A DNA stretch of 47,802 nt. Source: Bacteroidaceae bacterium. GTDB taxonomy: Bacteria > Bacteroidota > Bacteroidia > Bacteroidales > Bacteroidaceae. Positions 17,805-26,547 of the stretch are shown here, one piece after another. The notes under the pieces are model-generated. The model did no database searches. It was not told the DNA's origin and saw only the letters and a list, made by a program, of their open reading frames with translations. The position numbers were made by a program, and so were the translations under genes. The DNA lies in contig JAFZFZ010000059.1 of NCBI GenBank assembly GCA_017557005.1, positions 1-47,802 on the forward strand. Direction: 5' to 3'. Each line of letters starts with the position of its first letter. The first letter of the stretch is position 1.

Positions 17805-20594
17805 ATGAAAAAGATATTTTTGTCGCTCATTATATGCTGTTTCTCACTGTTGCGCATGTCGGCCGCTGTCGACTCTACCTTAGTGCGCGATATGCACGAC
17901 TCTATTCGCGTGAGTCTGGTCACCTGTTCTCCCGGCACCGAGGTATATGCAGTGTATGGGCATACGGCATTGCGTGTCGAGATACCTGCGCAGGGGGTTG
18001 ATATGGCTATCAACTACGGTTTGTTCTCCTTTGAAGCGCCCAATTTCGTGTGGCGTTTCATCAAGGGTGAAACAGACTATGTGGTGGGTGCTGTCGGTTA
18101 TCCCATGTTTGAGCGCGAATATACGGAGCGTGGCTCATCGGTAACCCTGCAACAGCTCAACCTCACCGAAGCGGAGAAGGTGCGACTCATCGACCTGCTC
18201 AATTATAACCTGCGCCCCGAGAACCGCGAATATCGATACAACTTCCTCTATAACAACTGTAGTACCATGGCGCGCGACAAGGTGGAAGAGGCCTTGACGA
18301 TGGATGTGCAAACCACGCGTGATAGTGTACAGACCTCTTATCGTACCATCCTGCATCAGTATACCGATGGCTATCCTTGGTTGCAGTTTGGTATCGACTA
18401 TCTGCTGGGTATCGAGGCCGATCAGGAAATCAGTGTGCGCAAGCAGATGTTTGCCCCTGAATACTTGCAGACCTATACGGGAACTACGCAGCTGAAAGGT
18501 GCGCAAGGCTCCTATCCCTATGTGATAAGCGAGGAGGTGGTAGCGCCTATAGCTCCGCAGGATCGTGTGTTCTCCTTTCCTCTCACACCCTTGCAGATAA
18601 TGATTTTGCTACTACTGATAACAGCGTGTATGTGTACGTTGGAGTTCCTTGTCGAATCACGTCAGTGGTGGTATGATGTGTTCTTGCTCATCGTGCAGGG
18701 GTTGATGGGTTGTGTGGTTGCCTTCCTGTTCTTCTGTTCTGATCATCCTGCGGTGGGCAGCAACTTGCATGTAATCTATCTCAATCCGTTGCCGCTCATC
18801 TTCGTTCCTTTTATTATAGGCGCAGCAGTGAAGCGTCGTGGCGTCATTGCACTGTGTGCTCAGATTCTTATGTTGGCGTCATTCGTGGTGGTATCGCTCT
18901 TGACAAAGCAATATATTCAGCCCGCGGCCTATGTCTTTGTGGCTACACTGCTTATGCGTGCGTTGCATAATGTCGTGGTCTATCCTTGGGCGATACAGCG
19001 ACTCTCTTATTCAAACTCTATCCGTCGTACTACGCGTAAGCGTGTGGTAAGTTCTCTGCTGCTGTGCATGCTGCTTCCTGTGGGACTGCGTGCTGGTAAT
19101 ACTGAGGTGCCCAAGGTGGTTGTGGGTATTGTGGTTGATCAGCTTCGTGCAGACTATCTGGAGAAATATTCTCATCTCTATGGGGATGACGGATTTAAGA
19201 AACTCTTTGCTGAGGGTCGTGTGTATACGAACGGCTACTTTGAGCATGCCAACCCCGACCGTTCATCGGCCGTAGCATCAGTCTATAGTGGCTCTACTCC
19301 ATACTACCACGGGGTCACAGGCAATCGCTTCCTGGAGCGTAAGAGCATGCGCGTGGCGGCTGTGGTAGACGATGATGCCTATGAGGGTATCAATACGGAT
19401 GAGGGCTCTTCGCCCGCTCGTCTGTTGGTGACAACGCTCACTGATGAACTCAAGATGGCTACCCAAGGCCATTCGTATGTGATGTCGGTAGCGCCTGAAC
19501 GCGATATGGCCATCCTCGCGGGCGGACATGCTCCCAATGCGGTGATTTGGCTTGGCGAGGACAAGGCGATGTGGGCTTCGTCAAACTATTATAATGGTGT
19601 GCCCACTTGGGTGCGCCCCTTCAATCATCGCGTAGGTACCCAGTTTGATTGGAGCACCGTGGAGTGGGAGCCCTATTACCCTACAGGCGTATATAACTAT
19701 TCGGTATATGATGGTGCGCCCAGAGCCTTCCGCCATACCTTCCGTGGTGCTGTGCCCGAGACGGTTCGCCGCTATAAGACCTCAGCTTGTATCAACGAAG
19801 AGGTGACTCAGTTGGCACAGGCATGCATCGCCGGTAGTATGTTCGGACGCAATAAGATTACCGATATGTTGTGTGTGGGCTACTATGCTGGCAATTATAA
19901 GCATGCTCCCGAGTGGGAGGCAGCACTCGAATTGCAGGATGTCTATTGCCGTCTCGATCGTAATATTGCCGATCTCTTACGTGCTGTAGACGAGAAGGTG
20001 GGTATCGACAATGCCCTTTTCTTCATTACATCAACTGGATATGCCGATGTACACATGCCCAACAGTAAAATCTTGACATTGCCTACGGGCGAACTCAAGA
20101 TGGATCGTTGCGTGGCGCTGCTCAATATGTATTTGGGAGCTTTGTATGGCAAGGACAACTATGTGGAGGGATCGTATCTGAACGAGTTGTATCTCAACCA
20201 CGCACTCATCGAGAAACGCCAACTCTCCATGCAAGAGTTGCAGGAACGCTGCGTGGAATTCCTCAGCCAGATGTCGGGTGTCAAGCGCGTGTTCTCTTCG
20301 CTCGATCTGCTCTCAGGCGCAGCCGATGCCGATATGCGTGGCAGCTATAATAGCGATCGCTCGGGTGATCTCATCTTGGAGGTTACCCCGGGATGGACCT
20401 TGATTGACGACCGTTGGAACGAATGTGTGGGTTACAACCGCGCCCATGTTCCCGTACCTGTCATCATGTATGGGGCAGGCCTGAAAGCTGAGGTGAGCCG
20501 CGTACCCATAGCCGTTGAGAGCATAGCTCCCACCGTGGCACACATCCTACGTATCAGTGCGCCCAATGCCTGTTCTACACGACCATTGGAGTAA
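17805..20594 (+). CDS. fusion of Lnb-like (DUF4105) lipoprotein N-acyltransferase and degenerate PafA-like phosphatase
   Basis: 929 residues from ATG 17805 (a TTG nine bases upstream is also in frame). Signal peptide 1-20. Residues about 25-245 are the Lnb N-terminal/DUF4105 periplasmic domain, with VTCSPGTEVYAVYGHTALRV (His53) and YNFLYNNCSTMARD (Cys152), a His/Cys pair suggestive of catalysis. Five membrane helices follow (about 261-283, 290-311, 328-342, 346-366, 373-393). Residues 413-430 look like a second signal peptide (VVSSLLLCMLLPVGLRAG) that is now internal. From about 437 to the end there is an alkaline-phosphatase-superfamily fold close to PafA (VVGIVVDQLRADYL, YSGSTPYYHGVTGN, AESIAPTVAHIL-like end), but several expected catalytic residues are replaced. 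Lnb performs lipoprotein N-acylation in Bacteroides; assignment here is by domain recognition. No stop or internal ATG separates the halves. Confidence 0.82.
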   Translation: MKKIFLSLIICCFSLLRMSAAVDSTLVRDMHDSIRVSLVTCSPGTEVYAVYGHTALRVEIPAQGVDMAINYGLFSFEAPNFVWRFIKGETDYVVGAVGYPMFEREYTERGSSVTLQQLNLTEAEKVRLIDLLNYNLRPENREYRYNFLYNNCSTMARDKVEEALTMDVQTTRDSVQTSYRTILHQYTDGYPWLQFGIDYLLGIEADQEISVRKQMFAPEYLQTYTGTTQLKGAQGSYPYVISEEVVAPIAPQDRVFSFPLTPLQIMILLLLITACMCTLEFLVESRQWWYDVFLLIVQGLMGCVVAFLFFCSDHPAVGSNLHVIYLNPLPLIFVPFIIGAAVKRRGVIALCAQILMLASFVVVSLLTKQYIQPAAYVFVATLLMRALHNVVVYPWAIQRLSYSNSIRRTTRKRVVSSLLLCMLLPVGLRAGNTEVPKVVVGIVVDQLRADYLEKYSHLYGDDGFKKLFAEGRVYTNGYFEHANPDRSSAVASVYSGSTPYYHGVTGNRFLERKSMRVAAVVDDDAYEGINTDEGSSPARLLVTTLTDELKMATQGHSYVMSVAPERDMAILAGGHAPNAVIWLGEDKAMWASSNYYNGVPTWVRPFNHRVGTQFDWSTVEWEPYYPTGVYNYSVYDGAPRAFRHTFRGAVPETVRRYKTSACINEEVTQLAQACIAGSMFGRNKITDMLCVGYYAGNYKHAPEWEAALELQDVYCRLDRNIADLLRAVDEKVGIDNALFFITSTGYADVHMPNSKILTLPTGELKMDRCVALLNMYLGALYGKDNYVEGSYLNELYLNHALIEKRQLSMQELQERCVEFLSQMSGVKRVFSSLDLLSGAADADMRGSYNSDRSGDLILEVTPGWTLIDDRWNECVGYNRAHVPVPVIMYGAGLKAEVSRVPIAVESIAPTVAHILRISAPNACSTRPLE

Positions 20595-20616
20595 AAACGG
20601 AAAGTTCTTCGGATGA

Positions 20617-21048
20617 TTATTTGTCGATGTCGACAATGCGGAACGAACTATTGAATGTTATCGTGACACCGTTGTCGAGGTCTACCTCATACATGCGGTC
20701 GTTGTGCTCAAACTTCTGTATGCGGCTTTTGGGGAAATGAGCCTTCACCGCGCTAAGGATCTTCGGAGGAATGACATTATTGGGCACTTCGCCCTTCTTA
20801 TGACTTATTTCAGTGCACACACCAGTGCGGTCAAACTGCAACTTCAGTCCGCTCGTTAGCACCACCTCGTATTGGGTGAGACTGGCGCGGCGTTCTATGT
20901 ATATCTTGCTAAAGGTGGAGTCTTTGAAGTGTGTGAGAATGAACATCTTGGATTCTTTCGGGAGCTCACCAAAGGTAATATGACGTTCTTCGGCATGCAA
21001 GGCAATACAAGCGATACAGGCAATAAGCAAAGCAGCAATCTTTTTCAT
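20617..21048 (-). CDS. secreted PepSY-like (BLIP-fold) protein
   Basis: 143 residues. Signal peptide MKKIAALLIACIACIALHAEE, then two similar units of about 60 residues, each of the form helix-strands: unit 1 FGELPKESKMFILTHFKDSTFSKIYIER...YEVVLTSGLKLQFDRTG, unit 2 IPPKILSAVKAHFPKSRIQKFEHN...YEVDLDNGVTITFNSSF (quoted in pieces). This is the PepSY-like/DUF2874 repeat common in secreted Bacteroidetes proteins. Role unknown; the fold often binds or inhibits other proteins. The start at 21048 is chosen for the signal peptide; an in-frame ATG at 21126 lies upstream of the promoter. It converges on the lnb-like gene with only 22 bp between stop codons. Confidence 0.82.
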   Translation of the reverse strand: MKKIAALLIACIACIALHAEERHITFGELPKESKMFILTHFKDSTFSKIYIERRASLTQYEVVLTSGLKLQFDRTGVCTEISHKKGEVPNNVIPPKILSAVKAHFPKSRIQKFEHNDRMYEVDLDNGVTITFNSSFRIVDIDK

Positions 21049-21075
21049 GAGGTATATGTTGTTGGATATTTGTCG

Positions 21076-21109
21076 CAAATGTAGGAAGAATTCGCTAAAA
21101 GTGTGCAAA
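21076..21109 (-). promoter_or_regulatory. promoter for the PepSY-like gene
   Basis: Minus strand: TTTG (21106-21109), 22-bp spacer, TACATTTG (21076-21083). The -7 box is exact; the spacer is slightly long. It lies 28 bp before the ATG. Confidence 0.65.
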
Positions 21110-21198
21110 TAGTAACGAAAAAACATTCAAATAATATTAAAACGTCTCATTTGTTGGGAAACTATGGGGCAATTGGATGATTATCAAAAAAAATATTG

Positions 21199-21206
21199 TA
21201 TCTTTG
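21199..21206 (+). promoter_or_regulatory. -7 box at the head of the secA leader
   Basis: TATCTTTG matches TAnnTTTG exactly; an ATTG at 21172-21175 is a weak -33 candidate (23-bp spacer). Transcription from here would give a leader of about 310 nt made largely of the 83-bp repeats before the secA ATG at 21520. Confidence 0.55.
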
Positions 21207-21207
21207 C

Positions 21208-21392
21208 GCCTTTAGCGCGAGGACAATCTGAGGTCGTTGCAAGACTGCAAGTCATAGCCTTGCCGTTTTACTCGCTGGCGTTGCCCTTGGGCCTTTGGCG
21301 CGAGGACAATCTGCGCTCGTTGCAAGACTGCAAGTCATAGCCTTGCCGTTTTACTCGCTGGCGTTGCCCTTGGGCCTTTGGCGCGAGGACAA
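21208..21392 (+). repeat. 83-bp tandem repeat in the secA leader
   Basis: Two full units (21208-21290 and 21291-21373) and a 19-bp start of a third (21374-21392). Marker GCGCGAGGAC occurs at 21215, 21298 and 21381, exactly 83 bp apart. The two full units differ at only a few bases. Each contains short self-complementary stretches (GACT-gca-AGTC) and a GCCTTTGGCGCGAGG boundary. No open frame is supported. Confidence 0.92.
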
Positions 21393-21519
21393 AACGCAAG
21401 ATAGTTTGTCAGTATATATGCCAATATTGCAATATGCATTGGTCTGGTGGCTGTTGGCTCGATAGTTGCAGCATAGACAAATGATATTAGAAAGAATAAA
21501 AAAACAAAAAATATACTAT

Positions 21520-24500
21520 ATGGGATTTAATGAACTAATAGGAAAGTTGTTCGGAAATAAGAACACACGCGATATGCGCGAGATTCAGCCTTGGGTTGAG
21601 AAGATCAAGAAGGCTTACCGCGCTATCGAGAAACTGAGCAACGATGAACTGCGTGCTAAGACGCAGGAACTGAAGGATCGCATCAAGCAGTCGGCTGTGG
21701 CTGAGAATGCGAAGATTGTAGAACTCAAAGCAAAAGTTGAACAGACCGAGATTGAGGAGCGCGAACAGCTCTTCAACGAGATTGATAAGCTGGAGGTAGC
21801 CGTACTCGACAAGTACGAGGTTGCTCTCGATGAGGTGTTGCCCGAGGCATTTGCCATCGTTAAGGAGACAGCACGCCGCTTCTCTGAGAATGGCGAGGTG
21901 GTGGTTACCGCTACCGACTTCGACCGCACCTTGGCTGCTACCAAGGATTTCGTACGCATCGAAGACGACAAGGCTATCTTTACCAATCACTGGGAGGCCG
22001 GTGGTAACGAGACCATCTGGAACATGGTGCACTACGATGTGCAGCTCTTTGGTGGTGTGGTATTGCACAAGGGTAAGATTGCCGAGATGGCTACCGGTGA
22101 GGGTAAGACCCTCGTGGCTACATTGCCTGTGTTCCTCAATGCGCTCACAGGAAACGGTGTGCATGTGGTTACCGTGAATGACTACCTTGCTAAGCGTGAC
22201 TCAGAGTGGATGGGCCCGCTCTACATGTTCCATGGCTTGTCAGTAGACTGCATCGATAAGCATCAGCCCAACTCTGAGGCTCGCCGTCAGGCATACCTCG
22301 CTGACATTACCTTCGGTACCAATAACGAGTTTGGTTTCGACTACTTGCGCGACAACATGGCTTCATCGCCTGCCGATCTCGTGCAGCGTCGTCACAACTA
22401 CGCCATTGTCGATGAGGTTGACTCCGTGTTGATCGACGATGCTCGTACACCGCTTATCATCTCAGGTCCTGTGCCCAAGAAGGGCGACCAGCTGTTCGAG
22501 GAGTTGCGCCCCTTCGTAGAGCGCCTCGTCGATGCACAGAAGCGCCTCGCTACCCAGCTCCTTGCTGAGGCTAAGCGTCTGATCTATTCTGAGAACCAAG
22601 CTGAGGTAGAGGCCGGTTTCCTTGCTCTCTATCGTAGCCACAAGGCGCTGCCTAAGAACAAACCTTTGATCAAGTTCCTCAGTGAGCCCGGTATCAAGAC
22701 CGGTATGCTCAAGACTGAGGCCATCTATATTGAGCAGAACAACCGTCGCATGCCCGAGGCTATCGAGCCCCTCTACTTCGTCATCGATGAGAAGATGAAT
22801 AGCGTGGACCTCACCGACAAGGGTATCGAGCTCATCACCGGTAACGCTTCGGATCCCACACTCTTTGTGTTGCCCGATATCGCAGCAGAGCTTTCAGCAC
22901 TCGAGGGTAGCGGTCTCACTGGCGAGGAGTTGCTCTTGAAGAAGGATGAGTTGTTTACCAACTATGCCGTGAAGAGCGAGCGCGTTCATACCATCAATCA
23001 GCTCTTGAAGGCCTACACCATGTTCGAGAAGAACACCGAGTATATCGTGACCGAGGCGGGTGAGGTGAAGATTGTAGATGAGCAGACTGGTCGTATCATG
23101 GAGGGTCGCCGCTATAGCGACGGCTTGCACCAGGCTATCGAGGCCAAGGAGCGCGTGAAGGTAGAGGCTGCATCGCAGACCTTCGCTACCATTACTTTGC
23201 AGAACTACTTCCGTATGTATCATAAGCTCTCGGGTATGACCGGTACGGCTGAAACCGAGGCTGGCGAGTTTTGGGATATCTACAAGCTCGATGTGGTGGT
23301 GATCCCCACCAATCGTCCCATCGCTCGTAACGATATGAACGACCGCATCTACAAGACCCAGCGCGAGAAGTACAACGCCGTTATCGCTGAGGTGGAGAAG
23401 ATGGTTGCCGCAGGTCGTCCCGTGCTCGTGGGTACCACATCGGTAGAGATCAGTGAGCTCTTGAGCCGTATGCTTACCATGCGTAAGATCGAACACAATG
23501 TATTGAATGCTAAGTTGCACCAGAAGGAGGCCGATATCGTGGCCAAGGCTGGTTTGAAGGGCACCGTGACCATTGCTACCAACATGGCTGGTCGTGGTAC
23601 CGATATTAAGCTTTCGCCCGAGGTGAAGGCAGCCGGTGGTTTGGCTATCATCGGTACCGAGCGTCACGAGAGCCGTCGTGTCGACCGTCAGTTGCGTGGT
23701 CGTGCCGGTCGTCAAGGTGACCCCGGTTCATCAGTGTTCTTCGTATCGCTCGAGGATAACCTCATGCGTCTCTTCGCTGCCGACCGCATTTCACAGGTGA
23801 TGGATAAGCTCGGCTTCCAGGAGGGTGAGATGCTTGAGCATAAGATGATTTCAAAGAGCATCGAGAACGCACAGAAGAAGGTCGAGGAGAACCACTTCGG
23901 TATGCGTAAGCGCTTGCTCGAGTACGATGATGTGATGAATCGTCAGCGTACAGCAATCTATACCAAGCGTCGCCACGCCCTCATGGGTGAGCGCATCGGT
24001 ATGGACCTTGCCAATATGATTTGGGATCGTTGCGAAACCATCATCGAGAACAACGACTACGAAGGCATCCGCATGGAACTCTTCCGTGTACTTGCACTCG
24101 AGTGCCCCTTCACCGAGCAGGAGTATAGCAACAAGAAGGTACACGAGCTTGTTGACCTTACCTTCAATGCTGCTATGGCAGGCTTCAAGGGTAAGATGGA
24201 CCGCCTCGCTCAGATTGCTAACCCCGTTATCAAGCAGGTTTATGAGCGCGATGGCTCACGCTTCGAGAATATCCTCGTACCCGTAACCGATGGTAAGCGC
24301 GTGTATAACATCCCCTGCAACCTCAAGGCTTCGTACGAGACCGAGTGTAAGGAGGTTGTCAAGAGCTTCGAGAAGGCAATCATGCTGCACGTTATCGATG
24401 AGGCTTGGAAGGAGAACCTCCGCGAACTCGATGAGTTGAAGCACTCAGTGCAGAACGCCAGCTACGAGCAGAAAGATCCGCTCCTCATCTTCAAGTTGGA

Positions 24501-24816
24501 GTCGGTGACCCTCTTCGATGCAATGATCAACAAGATTAACGATAAGACCCTCTCTATCCTTATGCGCGGACAGATTCCTATGCGCGAACCCGAGCAAGTG
24601 CGCGAAGCACCTGCCGAGACTCGTACACAGCGCCGCCAGCAGATGCAGGAGAACAGAACCGAACTGGGCGATCGCAACCAGCAGGCAGCAGCGCAGCACG
24701 ATACCCGCACCCAGCGTCGCGAGCCCGTGCGTGCCGATCATACCGTAGGTCGTAACGATCCCTGTCCTTGTGGCTCAGGTAAGAAATTCAAGAACTGCCA
24801 CGGTAGAGACCTGTAA
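21520..24816 (+). CDS. secA: preprotein translocase ATPase SecA
   Basis: Motor of the general secretion pathway; binds SecYEG at the inner membrane and drives unfolded preproteins across using ATP. 1098 residues, matching the long Bacteroidota form (about 200 longer than E. coli SecA). Start [19 protein letters not shown] is the canonical N-terminus; the in-frame ATG at 21481 and further upstream codons are not. Seen in order: Walker [17 protein letters not shown] (about residue 190), [20 protein letters not shown]-box variant [18 protein letters not shown], an extended insertion around residues 330-460, [42 protein letters not shown], the helical scaffold region, a Gln/Arg-rich linker and the C-terminal zinc motif [16 protein letters not shown]. 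It stands alone and ends at its own terminator. Confidence 0.98.
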   Translation: MGFNELIGKLFGNKNTRDMREIQPWVEKIKKAYRAIEKLSNDELRAKTQELKDRIKQSAVAENAKIVELKAKVEQTEIEEREQLFNEIDKLEVAVLDKYEVALDEVLPEAFAIVKETARRFSENGEVVVTATDFDRTLAATKDFVRIEDDKAIFTNHWEAGGNETIWNMVHYDVQLFGGVVLHKGKIAEMATGEGKTLVATLPVFLNALTGNGVHVVTVNDYLAKRDSEWMGPLYMFHGLSVDCIDKHQPNSEARRQAYLADITFGTNNEFGFDYLRDNMASSPADLVQRRHNYAIVDEVDSVLIDDARTPLIISGPVPKKGDQLFEELRPFVERLVDAQKRLATQLLAEAKRLIYSENQAEVEAGFLALYRSHKALPKNKPLIKFLSEPGIKTGMLKTEAIYIEQNNRRMPEAIEPLYFVIDEKMNSVDLTDKGIELITGNASDPTLFVLPDIAAELSALEGSGLTGEELLLKKDELFTNYAVKSERVHTINQLLKAYTMFEKNTEYIVTEAGEVKIVDEQTGRIMEGRRYSDGLHQAIEAKERVKVEAASQTFATITLQNYFRMYHKLSGMTGTAETEAGEFWDIYKLDVVVIPTNRPIARNDMNDRIYKTQREKYNAVIAEVEKMVAAGRPVLVGTTSVEISELLSRMLTMRKIEHNVLNAKLHQKEADIVAKAGLKGTVTIATNMAGRGTDIKLSPEVKAAGGLAIIGTERHESRRVDRQLRGRAGRQGDPGSSVFFVSLEDNLMRLFAADRISQVMDKLGFQEGEMLEHKMISKSIENAQKKVEENHFGMRKRLLEYDDVMNRQRTAIYTKRRHALMGERIGMDLANMIWDRCETIIENNDYEGIRMELFRVLALECPFTEQEYSNKKVHELVDLTFNAAMAGFKGKMDRLAQIANPVIKQVYERDGSRFENILVPVTDGKRVYNIPCNLKASYETECKEVVKSFEKAIMLHVIDEAWKENLRELDELKHSVQNASYEQKDPLLIFKLESVTLFDAMINKINDKTLSILMRGQIPMREPEQVREAPAETRTQRRQQMQENRTELGDRNQQAAAQHDTRTQRREPVRADHTVGRNDPCPCGSGKKFKNCHGRDL

Positions 24817-24838
24817 TGTCTGTTGAGAGGTAAGAATG

Positions 24839-24902
24839 AGGAATTAGGAGATTGGTATCGCGATGTGTCCCATCTGGTAGGCAACTCCTAATTCCTTTTT
24901 TA
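24839..24902 (+). terminator. terminator of secA
   Basis: A 12-bp perfect stem, AGGAATTAGGAG (24839-24850) and CTCCTAATTCCT (24885-24896), followed immediately by a T-run. The 34-nt loop is long for a simple terminator. Confidence 0.8.
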
Positions 24903-24935
24903 TAATAATAAGGTATAACATCTGATTTCTATCTC

Positions 24936-25901
24936 TTGAAAAAACTCCTCATCCTACTCCCATTCCTACTCGCCTCCTGCACCGAACTGATGTATGTGAA
25001 GGTTGAGCAGATGCTGCCACCGGAGATTATGCCCGAGTGGGGCACACGCAGTGTGGGTGTAGTCAATAATTTCAGTCGGAACAATGTCGTGGTTGTCAAT
25101 GAAGAGGCATCCATTTATCCTTGTGACCCCGACTCAATGATTGAGGAGATAGCCCTCTCGTTCGCCGATGCGGGTATCATGGATCGAGTGGTGGTGCTCG
25201 ACTCCGTCATCTATCCCGCCAATGGCGTGTCGTCTCATAAGCTCTCACAAGAGGAGGTCAATGCCCTGTGCGACTATCTCGATGTGAGTCTTCTCTATTC
25301 GCTCGAGTATGCTTGCGTGGCCGTCAATTGGGGTACGGCATCTATCGGTCGCCCCATGAATGCCTACCTATGCTCGCGCTTCTATACTCCTGACACCGAC
25401 TCTTTGTCGGGCACGGCAATCCTCGATAAGAAGGTGGTGGAGTCGTGGGCTTACGATACCGCCCAGGCCCGTCAGATTATGCCCGAGGTGCCCTACCTCC
25501 TGGCACAGCAAGCCATCGTGCCCTATCTCCCTGCGTGGAAGGAGCGCGAGCGCGTGTTCTACCATAACCGCCTCAGCTACGAACTGCGCGAGGCTCGTGT
25601 GTATGTGGCCGAGGATAATTGGGAGGCTGCAGCCCAGCAATGGCGTGTGCTGGCGCAGAGCAAGCTTCGTATGTGTCGTTTCATCGCAGCCTACAACATG
25701 GCGCTCTACTATGAGATGACCGACGATATCGATCAGGCCATCGCCTCGCTCGACCTGGCCAAAGAGCTTACCATGCGCTATCCTAAGAAGGGTGGGGAGC
25801 CCACCCAGGTTATCGACCCTGATTATGTGAATCATTATCGCGAGGTCTTGATAGAGCGCCGCAAAGAGATAGAGCGGATAAACTCATTTTGGCAACGCTG
25901 A
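24936..25901 (+). CDS. DUF6340-like lipoprotein with C-terminal TPR-like region
   Basis: 321 residues beginning at TTG; no in-frame ATG or GTG upstream reaches the signal peptide, which is clear (MKKLLILLPFLLASC, lipobox LASC with Cys15). The mature part begins TELMYVKVEQMLPPEIMPEWGTRSVGVVNN, a pattern of the DUF6340 family. A middle domain (to about residue 200) ends in VPYLLAQQAIVPYLPAWKERERVFY, and residues about 215-290 form two TPR-like helix pairs (EARVYVAEDNWEAAAQQWRVLA, AYNMALYYEMTDDIDQAIASLDLA). It is probably lipid-anchored in the envelope. Function unknown. Lies between secA's terminator and a separate small gene. Confidence 0.78.
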   Translation: MKKLLILLPFLLASCTELMYVKVEQMLPPEIMPEWGTRSVGVVNNFSRNNVVVVNEEASIYPCDPDSMIEEIALSFADAGIMDRVVVLDSVIYPANGVSSHKLSQEEVNALCDYLDVSLLYSLEYACVAVNWGTASIGRPMNAYLCSRFYTPDTDSLSGTAILDKKVVESWAYDTAQARQIMPEVPYLLAQQAIVPYLPAWKERERVFYHNRLSYELREARVYVAEDNWEAAAQQWRVLAQSKLRMCRFIAAYNMALYYEMTDDIDQAIASLDLAKELTMRYPKKGGEPTQVIDPDYVNHYREVLIERRKEIERINSFWQR

Positions 25902-25945
25902 TTCAAAATATTGGGCAAACTGCGCTGTAATTAGAAATAAATGCC

Positions 25946-25953
25946 TATATTTG
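25946..25953 (+). promoter_or_regulatory. -7 box for the small acidic protein gene
   Basis: TATATTTG matches TAnnTTTG and lies 31 bp before the ATG at 25985. No TTTG is seen at the usual -33 distance. Confidence 0.5.
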
Positions 25954-25984
25954 CACAAAACTGCAAACATAAAAATCATACAAT

Positions 25985-26428
25985 ATGAAACTGGCTCCCT
26001 CATCTACAGCATCACTTCACGCTGCTCTTGCTAAAATTGCCGAGTTGTACTCGGGCGAAGAAGACCAATTGGTGTCAACCGACTTCTATCTTATGCCCTC
26101 AAGCGAAGGCACTCTTTGCGTGTACAATGATGAAGACGAGGCTATAGCTACGGCTGAGGTACCCGAGTGGGAGACCTACGAGCCCGATACATTCTATGCT
26201 GATGTGGAGGCCGACCTGCGCGAAGCTATTGCTGGTGCCAATGCCAATGGCGAGCTCGAGCGTTTGGCTGTGTGGATGCCCTATTCATTTGTTTTGGTTG
26301 ATGATGAGCGCGAGACTGTAGCCGACCTCCTGCTTGTAGATGAGGATACGCTGCTCGTGACCAACAGTCTGCTCGATGGGCTCAACGAAGAGCTCAATAG
26401 CTTCTTGGAGCAACTCTTGAATGATTAA
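25985..26428 (+). CDS. small acidic cytoplasmic protein, unknown
   Basis: 147 residues with a strong excess of Asp/Glu and no signal peptide or membrane helix. Segments include ALAKIAELYSGEEDQLVSTDFYLMP, TLCVYNDEDEAIATAEVPEWETYEPDTFYADVEAD (read as pieces) and a C-terminal helix NSLLDGLNEELNSFLEQLLND. The pattern of alternating strands and a final helix suggests a compact alpha/beta domain. Codon use matches the neighbours and it has its own -7 box and terminator, so it is a real gene. I do not recognise a family. It lies between the DUF6340-like gene and dnaN (convergent). Confidence 0.75.
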   Translation: MKLAPSSTASLHAALAKIAELYSGEEDQLVSTDFYLMPSSEGTLCVYNDEDEAIATAEVPEWETYEPDTFYADVEADLREAIAGANANGELERLAVWMPYSFVLVDDERETVADLLLVDEDTLLVTNSLLDGLNEELNSFLEQLLND

Positions 26429-26487
26429 AGGTTAACGGTTAAAGACCATCCCCAACAGCTAAACCGCCAATAGCTAACAGCCAACAA

Positions 26488-26530
26488 GACAAAATAAAAG
26501 CCTACGCATTGCGTAGGCTTTTATTTTGTC
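26488..26530. terminator. 20-bp perfect hairpin between convergent genes
   Basis: Arms 26488-26507 and 26511-26530 are perfectly complementary around a 3-nt loop (ATT). The outer part is A/T rich on both sides (AAAATAAAA / TTTTATTTT), so it can terminate transcription in both directions, for the small acidic gene and for dnaN. Confidence 0.9.
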
Positions 26531-26547
26531 TTTACCAGCTCTTCGTA

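Noticed and set aside
21208..21392. CRISPR or replication-origin iterons upstream of secA
   Set aside because: Only two full 83-bp units without spacers, and no DnaA-box cluster or rep gene.
21421..21445. TTGCAATA before secA as another member of the regulator's module
   Set aside because: Only a single 8-mer within a palindrome (ATATTGCAATAT), without the 11-bp direct repeat or the 32-bp distance to a -7 box.
22894..23715. 273-codon open frame antisense to secA
   Set aside because: Thr/His/Leu-rich shadow of a strongly biased gene; no start context or promoter.
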